A stretch of DNA of 64,000 bases. It comes from Camarhynchus parvulus. Lineage: Eukaryota > Chordata > Aves > Passeriformes > Thraupidae. This document shows, one piece after another, positions 27,201-39,700 of this stretch (its first letter is position 1; each line of letters starts with the position of its first letter). Under the pieces are notes generated by a model. That model searched no databases, was not told the origin of the DNA, and saw only the letters and a list, made by a program, of their open reading frames with translations. The translations under genes and the position numbers were made by a program. The DNA lies in NCBI RefSeq assembly GCF_901933205.1, contig NC_044590.1:3859501-3923500 (forward strand), given 5' to 3'.

Positions 27201-28667
27201 ATATCTTAAACAGAAGACAAGGCTATTTTTCACATCCTGATCCCAGCTCCAGCCCACTTGGATGAATCACAGAGCCACTTAATAGGATGGGGAAATGACA
27301 GGAGTGACAAGCAATTGTAGCAGTTTATTTCATTTTGCTTTGCTGATAATGCAGTAGCTGAGGGCTCCATGAAACTACTGTAGCTGTCCAGGAATGAAAA
27401 ATAAAGTGTAAGCACAGGGGTAGTGCAGGAAGACTTTTTAGGCACTTACATTTTACTGCTGGTTTTCCTTCCATTTCTGGTGAGACATCTTAATCCTAAA
27501 ATAATACTTCCTGTTCCATTGGCTTTATAGTGCTTGACTGTTGGACAAGTGGAGGGGAAAAAGGTGGAATTCAAACTACCAAACAAAACGGAATGCCCCA
27601 ATATCCAGACATTTCATATTTGCCCTGGCAGGATTACCAATGCTGCTGCACAGTTGTTGTGGCCTGCCTTAATTCAAAACCAACACTTTCCTTGATCACA
27701 AACAAAATTCAGAGATTTTCTCTAAAACTATTGTAATGTTTTAGTAGCACAGTATGTCCTGATAATAATAATTCCAAATTGCTTCTTCTGGTCTTCAGTA
27801 ATGTCTAGCTACATGTCTTTATGGTCTGATGAGGTTTGCACAAAAGATTCAGAAGTTCATTCTGTGGTTTAAAACATGCAGAGAAGGGAGAAGAGGAACA
27901 TTTTTCTCCCTTCTCCAGCCTCTAAGCACAGGTATGGATGTGGATGGGGCCTTAGACAGGTTACTGTGCAAAGCCCACAATTTTGTTTTCTGCCAATCTG
28001 ATGGTCCATGAGATTTCCCTTGGTTTATTTGCCAAAAAATTCTCCAAGAACCAAGTTTGTAGCTGCTCCTGTTTCACTTTTGGTCCAGGGTCTTGGTATT
28101 AGGGGGCAGACCTTTCCCAGACTTGTACCTGGAAGAGACACCAAGGAAACTGCTCTGGTTCTTTACATCAGCTGCTCTGTACTCCTGGAAGGGTGAGACC
28201 TGGGGATCAATAAGAGACAGATCAAAATACATGAGAAAAGAATATCATGTCAATACCCATTAGGATGAAGGAGCTAGATTTTTCCCCCCTAATTTTATCT
28301 CTATGATGTTTTTATTCTTATTTTTTTTAATGAGATGTAGGGATTCTGTCCGGAATTGAAATATCTTGGTCACGTTTGTCAGCCTTGATAAGGCCACTGA
28401 CCAAAGGCTTTGGATTGCCTGTAGCACAATAATCACTTGATACTCTAAATTCCTGAAACATGAGAGAAAATTGCCAGGAATTAAACCCTGAAGTACTTGA
28501 CTAATTGTGACAGCTGAGCTTTTCTGGAGTGCTGAAGTTCACAGGATGATGGTGAGAGCTCTGCACCCCTGGCGTTGGCTGCTCTGGCTGAACCCCCAGG
28601 TGGGCTGGGGGCACCCAGCATTTACCTGGCAGCTCTGGGGCTGGCAGCAAATGGGCACAGACTGCTC
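21227..28667. other. Unique non-coding sequence
   Basis: Apart from the 33-bp-period repeat at 22533, a T/G-rich stretch (about 26722-26760) and two GC-richer stretches (about 25070-25300 and 26200-26340), nothing is recognised. No coding signal. Confidence 0.65.
22533..22585. repeat. Short direct repeat, 20-bp copies, 33-bp period
   Basis: The 20 bases CTAAATAAAATACCAAATAT occur exactly at 22533-22552 and 22566-22585. The 13 bases between them are AT-rich. This is probably a small slippage duplication. Confidence 0.9.
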
Positions 28668-28755
28668 AAGGTAATGGGGTTCTCTGGGCCTGTAGGGTTT
28701 TTGGGCTCCTAAAGGTAACCAACCTCTCTGGGTTTGTAGGGTTTTTACTACACTG
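28668..28755. repeat. Diverged tandem duplication, 44-bp period
   Basis: AAGGTAA begins both copies (28668 and 28712), and TCTCTGGG..TGTAGGGTTTTT recurs at 28681-28702 and 28725-28746. Differences inside (TGGGGT against CCAACC) show that it is older than the exact 38-bp repeat at 34730. Confidence 0.8.
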
Positions 28756-29589
28756 TGTGGTACTAATAGGGCTAAAGAGTTGTGTGTATTCTGCTCTTTT
28801 GTGTATTGTTGTCTTAACCCCCACTTTTTCCCTCCCCAATCTTACTCAAAGGCAGAGTGGTGCTGCTCAGCACAGAAATTTGCATTATTGTGTCACAGTT
28901 GTTTGCCCAAAAGTTCTCCTGCTTTTTATGCGTACATGGGGGCGAGTTTAGTGTTTTCTATCTGCCCTTCAGCTTTCTCAGCACTCAGGTTAACCTATTA
29001 AATAGTTTCTAAGTATAATAAATATTTGATATATCAATACCTCCCCTTGGTCTTCCTTATATCAGATATTCTCAAAAGCAATATCCCATCCTTTCAGATC
29101 ACAATTCTCCCTTTGTACCTCCATTTCCTTTATCACTGCTATCTTAAGGATCTTTTGTATCTCCTACTTGAGAGGGTTTTTTTCCTATATTTATCAGATT
29201 TCCTTGTTCTCCTAAGAAGGATTTGGTGGTTTTAAATTTTCATTTATTATTTGGTGTGTTTATTTCTGGTTTTTGTGCTGCCTTAATGTTAAAGATAACA
29301 ATTAATTCAAATGACCGGAGATTTCTTGGGCCAATATCAATCTGTGGTATTTCTGTGTTAATCTATAGCTTACAGCAATCTCAGAAAATGGATTCTTTGT
29401 TTTGCTGTGGTGTTGCCTTCTAGAATTTGCTGTGCTCTTTTTCACGAATTTAAAGTTTTTAAAAGTCAAGGATATGTTTCTAAAATTCTTAGGAATGAGT
29501 AGTTTACTGTGATTTTCATGGTGGGTGTTGATGTGGGTGTTGAGATTTTTAAAATAAAATAAAGGGAGCGTTAGCAGAAACTTTTGTAT

Positions 29590-30030
29590 AACAAATGCAG
29601 CATCCATTGTTCAAGGGCACGATGTGGGCCTGGATATTTTTCTTTACAGAAGGCAGACAGAAAACTCTCTGAGCTGGTGGGTGGAGGTCAGAACAACATC
29701 TGCTCTACCCATGGAGCACAATCTCTGCTGTTGCTCGGAGGATCAATTGAGCCTGTAATAAGGAGAGCTCCAATATAGACAAGATGCACAGAACATATTG
29801 ATCAGAGCCTAAGTAAACCCAGCACGGAGCCTGTGCTGGGCCTGCCTGTACCTCGGGCAATTTGCTGCCCATGGAACAGCATTAGCAACAGCTTTCCTGC
29901 CATGGTCAGGGACAAAAACATCCCAGGCTGCAAAGCCTCTCTTAACAAATGATGTTATTTGTCTCAGCTTTAGCCAGGATCCTGATAGTTGTAATTATGG
30001 AGATGTAAGGGATGGCATGTAAGTTATTAA
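29590..30030. other. Candidate conserved non-coding element
   Basis: This block stands out from its AT-rich neighbours by higher complexity, no recognisable transposon and dense transcription-factor-like words: CATTGTTC (SOX-like) at 29604-29611, followed by TCAAGGGCA, then TGATCAG and CAATTGAG. It also holds a perfect 8-bp hairpin (29818-29840) and a strong splice-acceptor-like sequence ending at 29649. A frame on + is open over much of its left half but matches nothing I recognise. This is inference from appearance only. An ordinary unique segment would be the alternative. Confidence 0.25.
29818..29840. other. Perfect 8-bp hairpin, 7-base loop
   Basis: CCCAGCAC (29818-29825) and GTGCTGGG (29833-29840) are exact reverse complements around the loop GGAGCCT. 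The stem is too short for a microRNA precursor, and no U-tract follows that would suggest a polymerase III terminator. Confidence 0.8.
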
Positions 30031-33000
30031 AATATCATTGTGTATGAGGTTTCCTGGTGCAGAAGAATTGGCAAATAGAAAATTCAAGTTTCTAAGGTTT
30101 TGTTATAAAAGTAATTTTTGGGAAGAGAGCTTGTAAACTGACACAGTTAGGAAGCCAGTATTAAAAAGCAAACACTTCAAAACTGGCCAGTTGTGGTAGA
30201 CCTGTCTGGATCTTGAAAGAGAATTCCTAGTGTGACTTTAAGGAATATTAAAACATCAGAAACTTTAAATGAATACTTAATATTTATCAAGGACATTGCT
30301 TTTGACATCGATCCTCTAAAGTATTTTCAAACACTATGTTGTGCTGCTGGTATATTTTAAACACACTTTTCATGGGTTTTTTTTCTTGTGTTTCTGTTTT
30401 GCTGGGTTTTGTGGCTTTGGGATTTTTTTTTTTATGTCCTGTTTTGCTCTCTAGAGAAGGACTTGTCCATTTTAAGGGACAGAGGTTATGGAGCAGCCTC
30501 AGAGTTGTGTGTGCTCTGCAAGGCAGCAGAGATAAACCCTTGCTTGTCACTGTCAGTGGAGCCAGACAAGTCAGTCTGAGAGGATTTTTATTCAGTGAGA
30601 GGAAAATACCAACTTGCACATCATGCACTGCTTGCTTTTCATCTTCCTGCTGCCAGAAAGGCAAAGCATGTTAGCTCAGACTGCAAAGATGAATTTATGG
30701 GAGATCAATTTTGGAGCAGTTGTTCTGGACAAGCAGTGTCTAATTCAAAGCCACTTCATTAGTGGCAGTTTTGCTTTCATTTTTAAGCCCTGTGATTACA
30801 GGTGGAACTGGGAGAAGGTAAAGGCAGCACTGATCCCTGTTTGTGTGCTCCTCAAGAGAAAGAAATTTAAGTAGCTGATGGAGGCTGTGTACAGCACACC
30901 CAACTCCAGAATGAATCTTTTTTTTAAGCCTTCTATTTTTCTTTATGGCTGTAATAGTTCTTGTAACTTAAAATTAAAAGATCATCCTGACCAATGCATA
31001 TAACTGTCACTAAAGCCAAAAATGTATAACTGAAAAAAACCTTCTCCTTAATGACTACAATTAATGTTATGAGTTTTGCTGTAAAGGTGAATTTGAAACT
31101 CTCTAATATTTTTCTTCTTCTGGATACACTTTCATGTGAACCTGTTTTCAGAATTGCATACTGTCTATTACACCAAAATTTTTTGCAAAAAGAAATATTA
31201 ACTGTATTTATGTACCAAATCTGGAACATTGAAACATAATTTAATTATTCCATTTCAGAGGCTGTCAATTACAGAATGAATTTTATTTTAATTCTCTGTA
31301 GCAGTGCTTAATTTGGCTGAAGGGTTTTGAATGAAATTTGAAAGCAGTAGCAGATAATGTATTGGAATTCAAAGAAAACCACCAGTGTCCAGTGTACATT
31401 ATAGGCTTTCATTTTGGATGGCAGCTGAGCCTCTTTTGGGAATGACCCTTCCTAATTCCAGGAAAAAAGGTCTGCCTATCAAAAAAGGTCAGGAGGCAAA
31501 GTGGGAGAGGATCCAGTGGCTGTCTCTGGTCCAGTGCAGGTGAAATGAGAACTCAGGCTGTGGTGTCTCACAAACTAAACACCCAAAGATCATCACCTCT
31601 GTGTGCTCCAGGTCTCTGTGTGCCCAGGAGCCTTGATACAGCAGCTGCAAACTGAATATCTGAGGGCACCAGAACATAACCAGATGTGATGTGCACTTCA
31701 CAGCTATACATAAGCAGAAAAACAAAAATTTGAGCTATGGCATATAATCAAGCTGTCAGACTGTTCCCTTCTACTTCACAATTTTAGGATATGATGCAAA
31801 TGAGCTTTTAAAATCGATTTGGATTTGTCAACACTGTTAATGAAAATGTTAATGCCTTGTTAGCTGTCGACTAATGATAGTGGAGGTTCTCATTCCTCAC
31901 TTAATGGTGGCAGGGAATGTAAGAAATCCTGATTTATGGGCTGCAAATGGAATCCCAGAGTGAGCTTTGCTGCTCCCAGCACTCCCCTCCTGCCTGGGCT
32001 GTGCTGCACGAGGTGGGATATTGATGAATGGCTTTGTGACTCATTTGGGGAGATCTATGGAGGCAGTTACTTCATAAGGTGCCATTTTATCCCAGTTGTG
32101 TTCGACCCACTGCAGCTGACTCATTGATTGCAGTCAGTCAGGGGAAGCAAAAAGCCCAGACTTGGGGAATGCTGGGGAAAGTGCTGATATTTGTATCTTT
32201 TTTTTTCTTTTTTTTTCCCAAAGACTCGACTTTTGACAATGTTCCAATGATTGCTTTATGGATGCCTAATTATTCTGTCATTACATGAGCTTTTGTAATT
32301 CTGTTCAGAGTGGCAAAGTCAGAGTTTAATATCAGCAGATGCTGTTTTTCCTTTTTGCTGGGTTTTTTTTCCCTCCTTCTTTGGCAGTGCTTTCTGGATT
32401 TTTGATTGAAGAAATTGAACTTTGAATCTATACACATTCATGCATCATTTAGTTTGTAGACCTCTGCTCAATTACAATGCAGAGCAGAGATGGAGAGAGA
32501 TCTGTATGAGAACTTTCCTGAAGAAATAATGCGGCTTTAAATGATGGTTTGTGGATGTGGTTTAACATGTGGTTATTGGCAAGATGAGCAATCAATATTA
32601 AGTGCTCTGTTTGCTTTCAGAACTCCACTTCATTTAAAAAAATCCACATTTAATTCTGAAAATGTTTTAAGCTTAATGAAGCAAAAACTTATTTTGGTCA
32701 GTGTTGGTTTTCACACTGTCAGTGATAGGTATTTTTTACTCTGTATGTATAGTTAGAAACCTCTTCTGAGCTCTCCATAACTCCTGAAGGTAATTTTTCC
32801 TTTGATTTGAAAGATTCAAGTGTTTGGTTTCTTAATTTGCTTGTTTTGTTTGTGGTTTGGGTTTTGTTCCTAGGTTTTGCAAGACAAACGTTCTCTAATT
32901 CATAAAATTAATTAAGATTTGCTGGATGTATTTTATTCACTAATTCCTGATTTAATGTGCTTCTTGTTGCTTGTATAAGTGAACTAAATCTGAAGGTTTT

Positions 33001-34729
33001 TTCTCAGTTTTTAAAATCAAATATTTGGCATGAGGAGAATCAGAATTTTCTTCAGTGTGAACAGACTGGCACTCACTGTAGTGGTGCTTGAGTGGAGAAA
33101 GAACTAACTGTATTCAGGGTGTATATCCAGAACTTTCCATTGGAATCTTTATTCAAAACTAAAATTGCTCATATTTACGTTTCTCAGAAATAATACACTT
33201 GAAAATACATGAGTAAAGAGATGAATTTTGTCCTTTTTCACTTGGCCTTCTAAACTCATGATCTACTAGAGTGCTGAAAAACCAAGCAAAGAACATTTCT
33301 GTTCATAGTGAATTGATAGTGAAAACATTTGATGAAAGAACTGATTTGTCCTTTTCCCTGCTGGGTTTAGATCTCAGTTAACAAAAAGCTGTGCAGAAGC
33401 AGCTAGTCATATATCAAAGAGTTTAGATCTAATAGGTCTTTGAACAGATAGTGTAAACATCTGGGAATAGAGGTTGAAAGCAGAGATGTTCTTTTATAAC
33501 AAGAGGTGCCTTTTCAATCCTGGTCAGTGCTGTAAAAATGCTGTCAATAAGCAGAAACTTGCTGTAGCTGGTGACTTTACTGAGCAGCAGATTTGATGCC
33601 CATTTTACTTTGTATTGTGCTAAATGCTCTTGAAGTACCCTCCAAAATAGAAATGGACTCCAAAATGGGCACTGGAAAAGTCCTGAATTTTTTTTTAAAC
33701 TTTGCTTCTGTAGCCAGTTTTACTAATGTAAAATGTTCTTCCATCCAGGTTTTTGTTTGTTTTTCCTGCTCCCAGTTGGGAAGGAGTTTGGAAGCGGCAA
33801 AACTTACAAAGTTTTGTAGGAGAATGAAGTTCTTACTGTTTGTAACGTTGTGTTAAATTATAAACTTACTTTTCCAAAGTATTGAGTTTTCTTATGAATA
33901 TTTTTATTCTGTTGTGGGTTTATTTCTCAGATACTTTTTCTTACTGTGACTAAGAGAAGTGTTTCTACGTGAAAAATCCAATCTGTGGTTTGTAGAACTC
34001 AAGGTTGCTTTCATTCTACGTAATTGATTAACCTTTGGTTACCTTGACTCCTCTGGAGAGAATCAGGGCAACTCTCCCTGTGCCTCACTCACTTTGTAAT
34101 ACTCAAATTAGGCTGTACTCTTCTGATGGAAGAGACAATGTTTTTGGTTGGTTGTTGTTTTTTAATGAGGAAATGTTATGGTTCCTCAATACTTAGAGAA
34201 GAGTTTTCTTGATCTTGAGCTTCTGAAGAGGACAATTTAAGTCATAAGGAAAGCATCAGATTTGTGCAATAGCAGAACTGCACTTCTCAGAGGGAGCAGC
34301 ACATGTATTTACTGCTTTCTAGCAATGCCTCAAATGCACTCTCTGTATTTGGTTTACTATGAAATAGATTTGCTCAGTACTGTGACCTAATCTTTCATTA
34401 TTCTCTTAAAGAATTCAATTTAATCTGTCACTTTAATAGAATACTTTAACCAAGAACACACATACTTTGTTAAACTGGTTGCTTTGCCGTTTCACCCAAT
34501 TCCCTCAGTAAAGTGCTCCTCCTCATCTGATGAAAGTTGATCACAAGTACTGCATGTGACCTAAGGCTGCTGGTGTGGTTGGGAGTGTCTGTTTTCTGCA
34601 CAAATTGGCCTGATTGATATTTGGAGTTTGTTGAAGGATGTTCAGATCATCAGGTGTGTGCTGGGCATCTCTGGAAGGTTTCCTGGACTGAGCTCTCCTG
34701 CACCCTGCTCACCTGTTGGAGAGCTGCCC
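30031..34729. other. Unique non-coding sequence
   Basis: No gene, no recognisable transposon. There are T-rich runs near 30429 and 32200, and T/G-rich DNA near 32830-32875. Confidence 0.65.
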
Positions 34730-34805
34730 TGCTGTCCCTTGGCTTTGGGACAGTGGATTTCTGTCTCTGCTGTCCCTTGGCTTTGGGACAGTGGATTTCT
34801 GTCTC
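34730..34805. repeat. Exact 38-bp tandem duplication
   Basis: 34730-34767 and 34768-34805 are identical (starting TGCTGTCCCTTGG and ending TTTCTGTCTC). A further TGCTGT begins a third copy at 34806. Each unit contains the inverted repeat TGTCCC...GGGACA. The lack of any difference suggests a recent event, possibly variable between individuals. Confidence 0.97.
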
Positions 34806-36698
34806 TGCTGTTTTGGCTCCTCACATCTTCACTTCTCTTCGTCTCTTACCATTTTGTGAGCCTGGGAGAGATGAAAAAAGAGAGGGGCAGAGGAAATTTG
34901 CTTTAGATTGTACAACACCCCTTGTTTGAGAGCCACAGTCTGAGCATGAGAATAATCTCAAGAGAGGGCAGCTGAGCCATTTGAAAAAGAACCTAATTTT
35001 GATGCAATCCAAGTGATAATTGGGCTACTCAGGAGCAGCAAAGCACCAGGTGTTTGACAGTGTTCCTGCTGAATCAGGGAATGCATGAGGGGCTGAGGAA
35101 GTCAAAGACTTAACAAATGAGTTCTGCTGCTTTAGGAGAAATGTCTTGGTGGGAAAAAAACCCAAGAAATAAGGGCAGGCAGATGTAAACATAAATATTT
35201 TCTGTTATGCTTCAGAGAACTTCCCTTTTAAAGGCCTATATTTCTAACACATTCTTATTTGTCATTATATGGAGGAGCTGAAATCAAGGATTCTAACACA
35301 AAGGTTTTGTAGAACAAATCCTTTCAGCCAGTCAAGGCAGGCTGGAGATTGCTTGAATAAACATGTTCCTCTTAAATTCTAATAAAATGTGTGGTATGTA
35401 AGCAGCAAGGAATCTGGGGCCTGGTCCAGTAGAGGGTACAAAATCAACTTTTGTAAGGCTACCATGGGGTGTTTCCCCTGTTTAGAGAAGAATCTGTAAT
35501 TGCATTTTCCATCTGCTTTGCCTCTCACTATTACATTGTATATTAAAAAAAATACAGGTGTGGATAGCTAATACTTTGAAAATAGGCTTTTATGAAATCA
35601 AAGACAGTCAGCTGGTATCTCTTAAAAACAGCATATTTGGAGCTGCCTGTGTTGGGTATCATCAGATTTAAAATGTACGGCAAGTAAATAGGAATATAAA
35701 ACGGATGAACCTGAAAATAAAAAGGGTTCACATGCTTTATTTTGTTAGTCAGCAAGACAGTAAAATACCAAAGGATGTTGAGATGTTGTCTCCTGATATA
35801 AGGCTAAAAATGCATCACTCATAACAGTATCACAACAAGGCAGAAAGGTTTGTCCTGTGCTCTGTGTTCATATTTCACTGCTGGCTTGACAGCACATAAT
35901 TATTTCAGTTTGGCTGGGGAGAAATATTAAAATCCCTTCCTTTCTTCAGATGTTTGGGCACTTAAAACAATCTATTCTCAGTATGAACCAGGTGCTAAAA
36001 TATACCCTGTGTCTAAGGTGCTGTGGTTCACATCTGACACACTGAATGTGTAGCTTTGAATGCAAAGGTCTGATGAGGTGACCCAGTACAAATCACAACC
36101 AATGTTTTGGGAAGAAAGCCTTTCAGATATTGTTTTCCTGGGCTTTTGAGTTTTATTTGCAAATCCTGATTTCAACTGTGGCTGGTTTTAGGGAGCAGGT
36201 TGGCAGTGTGAAGGTGTCACTTGGCCTACTCTAAGCTTTAATTGGCGCTTAGGGAGGTCATGCATTACAAACAAGTAAATAACAAACACTTTAATTTATT
36301 GTTCAGTTTCCCCCCCTGAAATTCTACCTTCACCAGCAGATTATTTTCTCTAAGCTCTGTAGAGAGACATCTTTTTGTTCTGCTGCTTAAGGTGAAATTT
36401 AAGCCTGCAAGATTGAACTTCCAACCACTTAAACCAGCGAAATCATTGTGCCAATAAATGAACTGTGGTGCTGAATTCACACAATTCTGCCACTCTGTCC
36501 TTCTCCCCCGAGCTCAAGGACAGCACAGGGAGGCCAGGCAGCCTCAGATGCCAGGGAAGCACCTTTGGGGTGCCCATGGGAATCTGGGGTGCTGTGAGTG
36601 TGGGAATGTTCTGCAGGCAGGGTGATGGATGGATGGCTCAATATGATCCACCTGCAATCATAGCTGGACAAAATTACTTGAAGCAGGAGAGTTGGTGG

Positions 36699-36749
36699 TT
36701 TTTTTTTTCCTGCCATGATGTATAGTTCACAGGCAAAAAAAAAAAAAAA
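36699..36749. repeat. Facing poly(T) and poly(A) runs
   Basis: A run of ten T (36699-36708) is followed by CCTGCC, 17 bases, GGC and then fifteen A (36735-36749). The T and A runs plus TGCC/GGCA could pair as a stem with a 2-base bulge. The A run could also be the tail of an old retroposed copy, but nothing upstream looks like a processed gene. Confidence 0.6.
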
Positions 36750-39700
36750 GATGTATTTGAATGTTTGTAAGTGGGTGTTATGAATGCTCCTGGCCTTAAA
36801 CACTGGCAAGTTATTGCTGTGTGCAAACATCCTTTACTGGAGGCAATGTTTGCTTCAAAATAAAGCCTCCCACTCTGTCTTGTGAGCAGTCCAAGACTGT
36901 CTTCTGCAGTGAGAGTGGTGATCTGAGGAATCTATGTATAGCCACAAGCTCGGTGCTGTTCGGAATTGTTGGTATTAAACAGGCTGCAGATACAAACCCT
37001 GTGTTATTTTCTGACTGGAGTGTCTGATGCTTTCCTGATTTAACGAATTATTTAATTGGAAGAATCCCTATCCTTGAGGAGTTCAGTCACTATCAAGTTT
37101 TTGACAGGCTTTGCAATTCTACTTAAAAGGGACACTCATTTTTAAAAAAAAAGTAAAACAAAAGTAAGGAGGTTTTTTTTTTGTTCTTCCTTCTCTCACA
37201 TTTCCAGTCACCTGCTTTGCATTTACATCTCTTATTTAGGAAAGGTTTCTAGACTTTGCTTAAATGCTTTTTACTGATGAGCTCCTCTCTGAGAGAACAC
37301 TTTTCATCTTTGAAAAAGCTGGAACAACAGCACCAACTGGGACTGATGTTTGTTTTCCTCAAATATTATTTAATGGGAATTTAAATCACTGGGTGGATAA
37401 GTGCAGAAATTATGGCAATTTGCCCAGTTGCAGGAGTAGCTTTAGATTTGTCCCTAAGTTTGTTCTGGCATAATTCCTAATTCATTTGACAGCTGGTCAG
37501 CCACACCTTTGATTGCTGTTTCTGCAGGTGCCAACTCCATCCCTGCTGCTGGTATCTCTATTTATTTACCTATTCAAGTGTTCAGTTGCTTTAAGCCTTT
37601 TTCTCTTAGGATGTGATGCTCATTTTGCAAAGGTAGTTACTTGTGATTAGAGAGAGCAGCCGAGCCTGATACAGAGCCCATGGAGTCCATAGCAAGGTGA
37701 ATGCTTTACTCAAAATATAGATCTGTTATGATTCTTCTGGTCTTCCTGGTTAGACTAATGTTAATCTCCCAGGAAGGCTTATAAGGTTATTTTTCATGTT
37801 TGATTTTCCTTCTGCTGCTGCCTTTAAAAGGAGAGGAAAAAAATACCCCCAAATTATTTTATCTACTTTATTCCAACTTTAACAATTTTATACAGTGGAA
37901 CTCCAGAGTATCTCAAGCTGCTCATATTTGAAATGAAAACCCCTGCAATTTGTAAACTGTCAAACTTAATACAACATCTTAGTGTTAATAGGATTTTATT
38001 GACTTCTACCATCAGCAGAGGAAGAGGTTGATAAAGTGCCACAAAGGAAATGAAGATACAATACTCATTTTACTTGCATCTCCAGAGCTGTGTGAATTTG
38101 ATTGCTGAATTTATGGTAATCCAGCTCATTGGCCATTGCTCTTCTGGGGAAGTGGGGACACAAGAGGATTTCTGGAAATGAGAGTGACTTTACAGAGCTG
38201 CAAAACCAGACTTTGTGAGATTTTGTGAGAACAGATTAAAGTCCTGGTGTCCACTTGCTGTGAGAGAACACAAGGCTGCACTGTATTATTTCTTTCATAT
38301 GTTTTTGCTGATACTCTGCCTGCTTTCCTTTCCTCTGCTCCCACAGGCAGCTTCATTTGCACAGCTATTTCTGAGTGTTGTTGATAGAATTAGTGCAGTA
38401 GAATGAACAAGACTAAGAATATGAAGGAAGTGACAATGTGAACCTTGTGACACTTGCAAATTGAACTGCTTTCCCCCCCACTCTGTGTTCAGTTTGGGCA
38501 GAGCCAAATATTCACAGGCTTTAAAATCTGGGGGGAGGTTGTAAGTTAAATACCACACCAAGGCCCTTAGAGATTAGGAAAAACCCCGTGAGGTGACAAG
38601 TATTAACCATAACAACAATCAGTTCTGCTTGGCAGAGAAAAGAAACCATGGTCCTTTGCCTTTTTAAAGAGGTCATGTATTTGAAGTGACTGTTACAGCT
38701 CTTTAACCATGTTTTAACCATTCTGTAAATGTGGAATTGAAATAGCTTGGGTTTTTTTCATAGCAAATTTTGCTTAGCTAAAAGTAACAGCAAATTTTAC
38801 TACATTTCATCATTATTTTGTTTGTTTTCTAGAGTATTTAAATGTCAAATATTTTTAAATTATAAAGCCAGAAACATTTCAGGCTAAAGGGAATCTTTAC
38901 TAATGAAATATCAGTATACACTGATATGAGCATGTACTCTCTGCTGATAACAATTACATTTAATTGACACAGGAAAGTATTTATCTAGATATGAGAATGA
39001 TTCATAACGCTGAGCTTGTCTTGGAGATTTGCTTTGAGAGCTCTGATGGTACCTGCAGGTGAGACATTGTCACATCCAACAAAGCCATGGTGCTGCTGCT
39101 GCTGGCATCAGACAGTGTCAGCAAGGGATGGGGGTGAGGAACAGGGAACTTTGTTTGCCTGACAGTAAGGATTAAGAACCTTCCATTTTCATTCTATGTG
39201 GTCTTTATATTTCCCAACCAGAACAAACTTAAGCAATAAAATCTGATTTTTCTGAGGAACACAATTTTTCCCAAAGCCTGAAAAGGGCTGCTTGAATTTG
39301 AAGGAACTGTGCTGGAAAAAGATGCTGTGCTTACCAGGGCATTGAGATTCTTGCTTGAAATGCCAACATAAAATAATTACTTGTCTGTGTGGTCAGGCAT
39401 TGCCAACTGCCTGGCAGCCTGGGAGTTAATCTCGTGGCCAGGGAGGTGTTTGAACTATACAGAAAATTTGTAGAGGAAATTCAGGAGTGTGAGTTGGAAA
39501 AATGTCTTGATTGGCAGCTGAGCATCTAAAATGGAAAGGAATGTGTTTTGTGCCTTGCATGTGACTTCTCTTTTTAACTGTCTGACTTTAACACAGGATT
39601 CTCTTGTGTTATTAATGGTAAAGCAGTGTAAACACTGTGGTCTCTCAGGAAGGTTCAGCTCTGGTGTTACAGAAATCAGTACAGCACAATCTCATTACCG

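Noticed and set aside
28008..28230. Stretch with LTR-like features (GGGGGCAGACC, ATCAATAAGAGACAG) and a GGTGAGA donor-like site
   Set aside because: No TG...CA ends with flanking duplication could be found, and no family is recognised.
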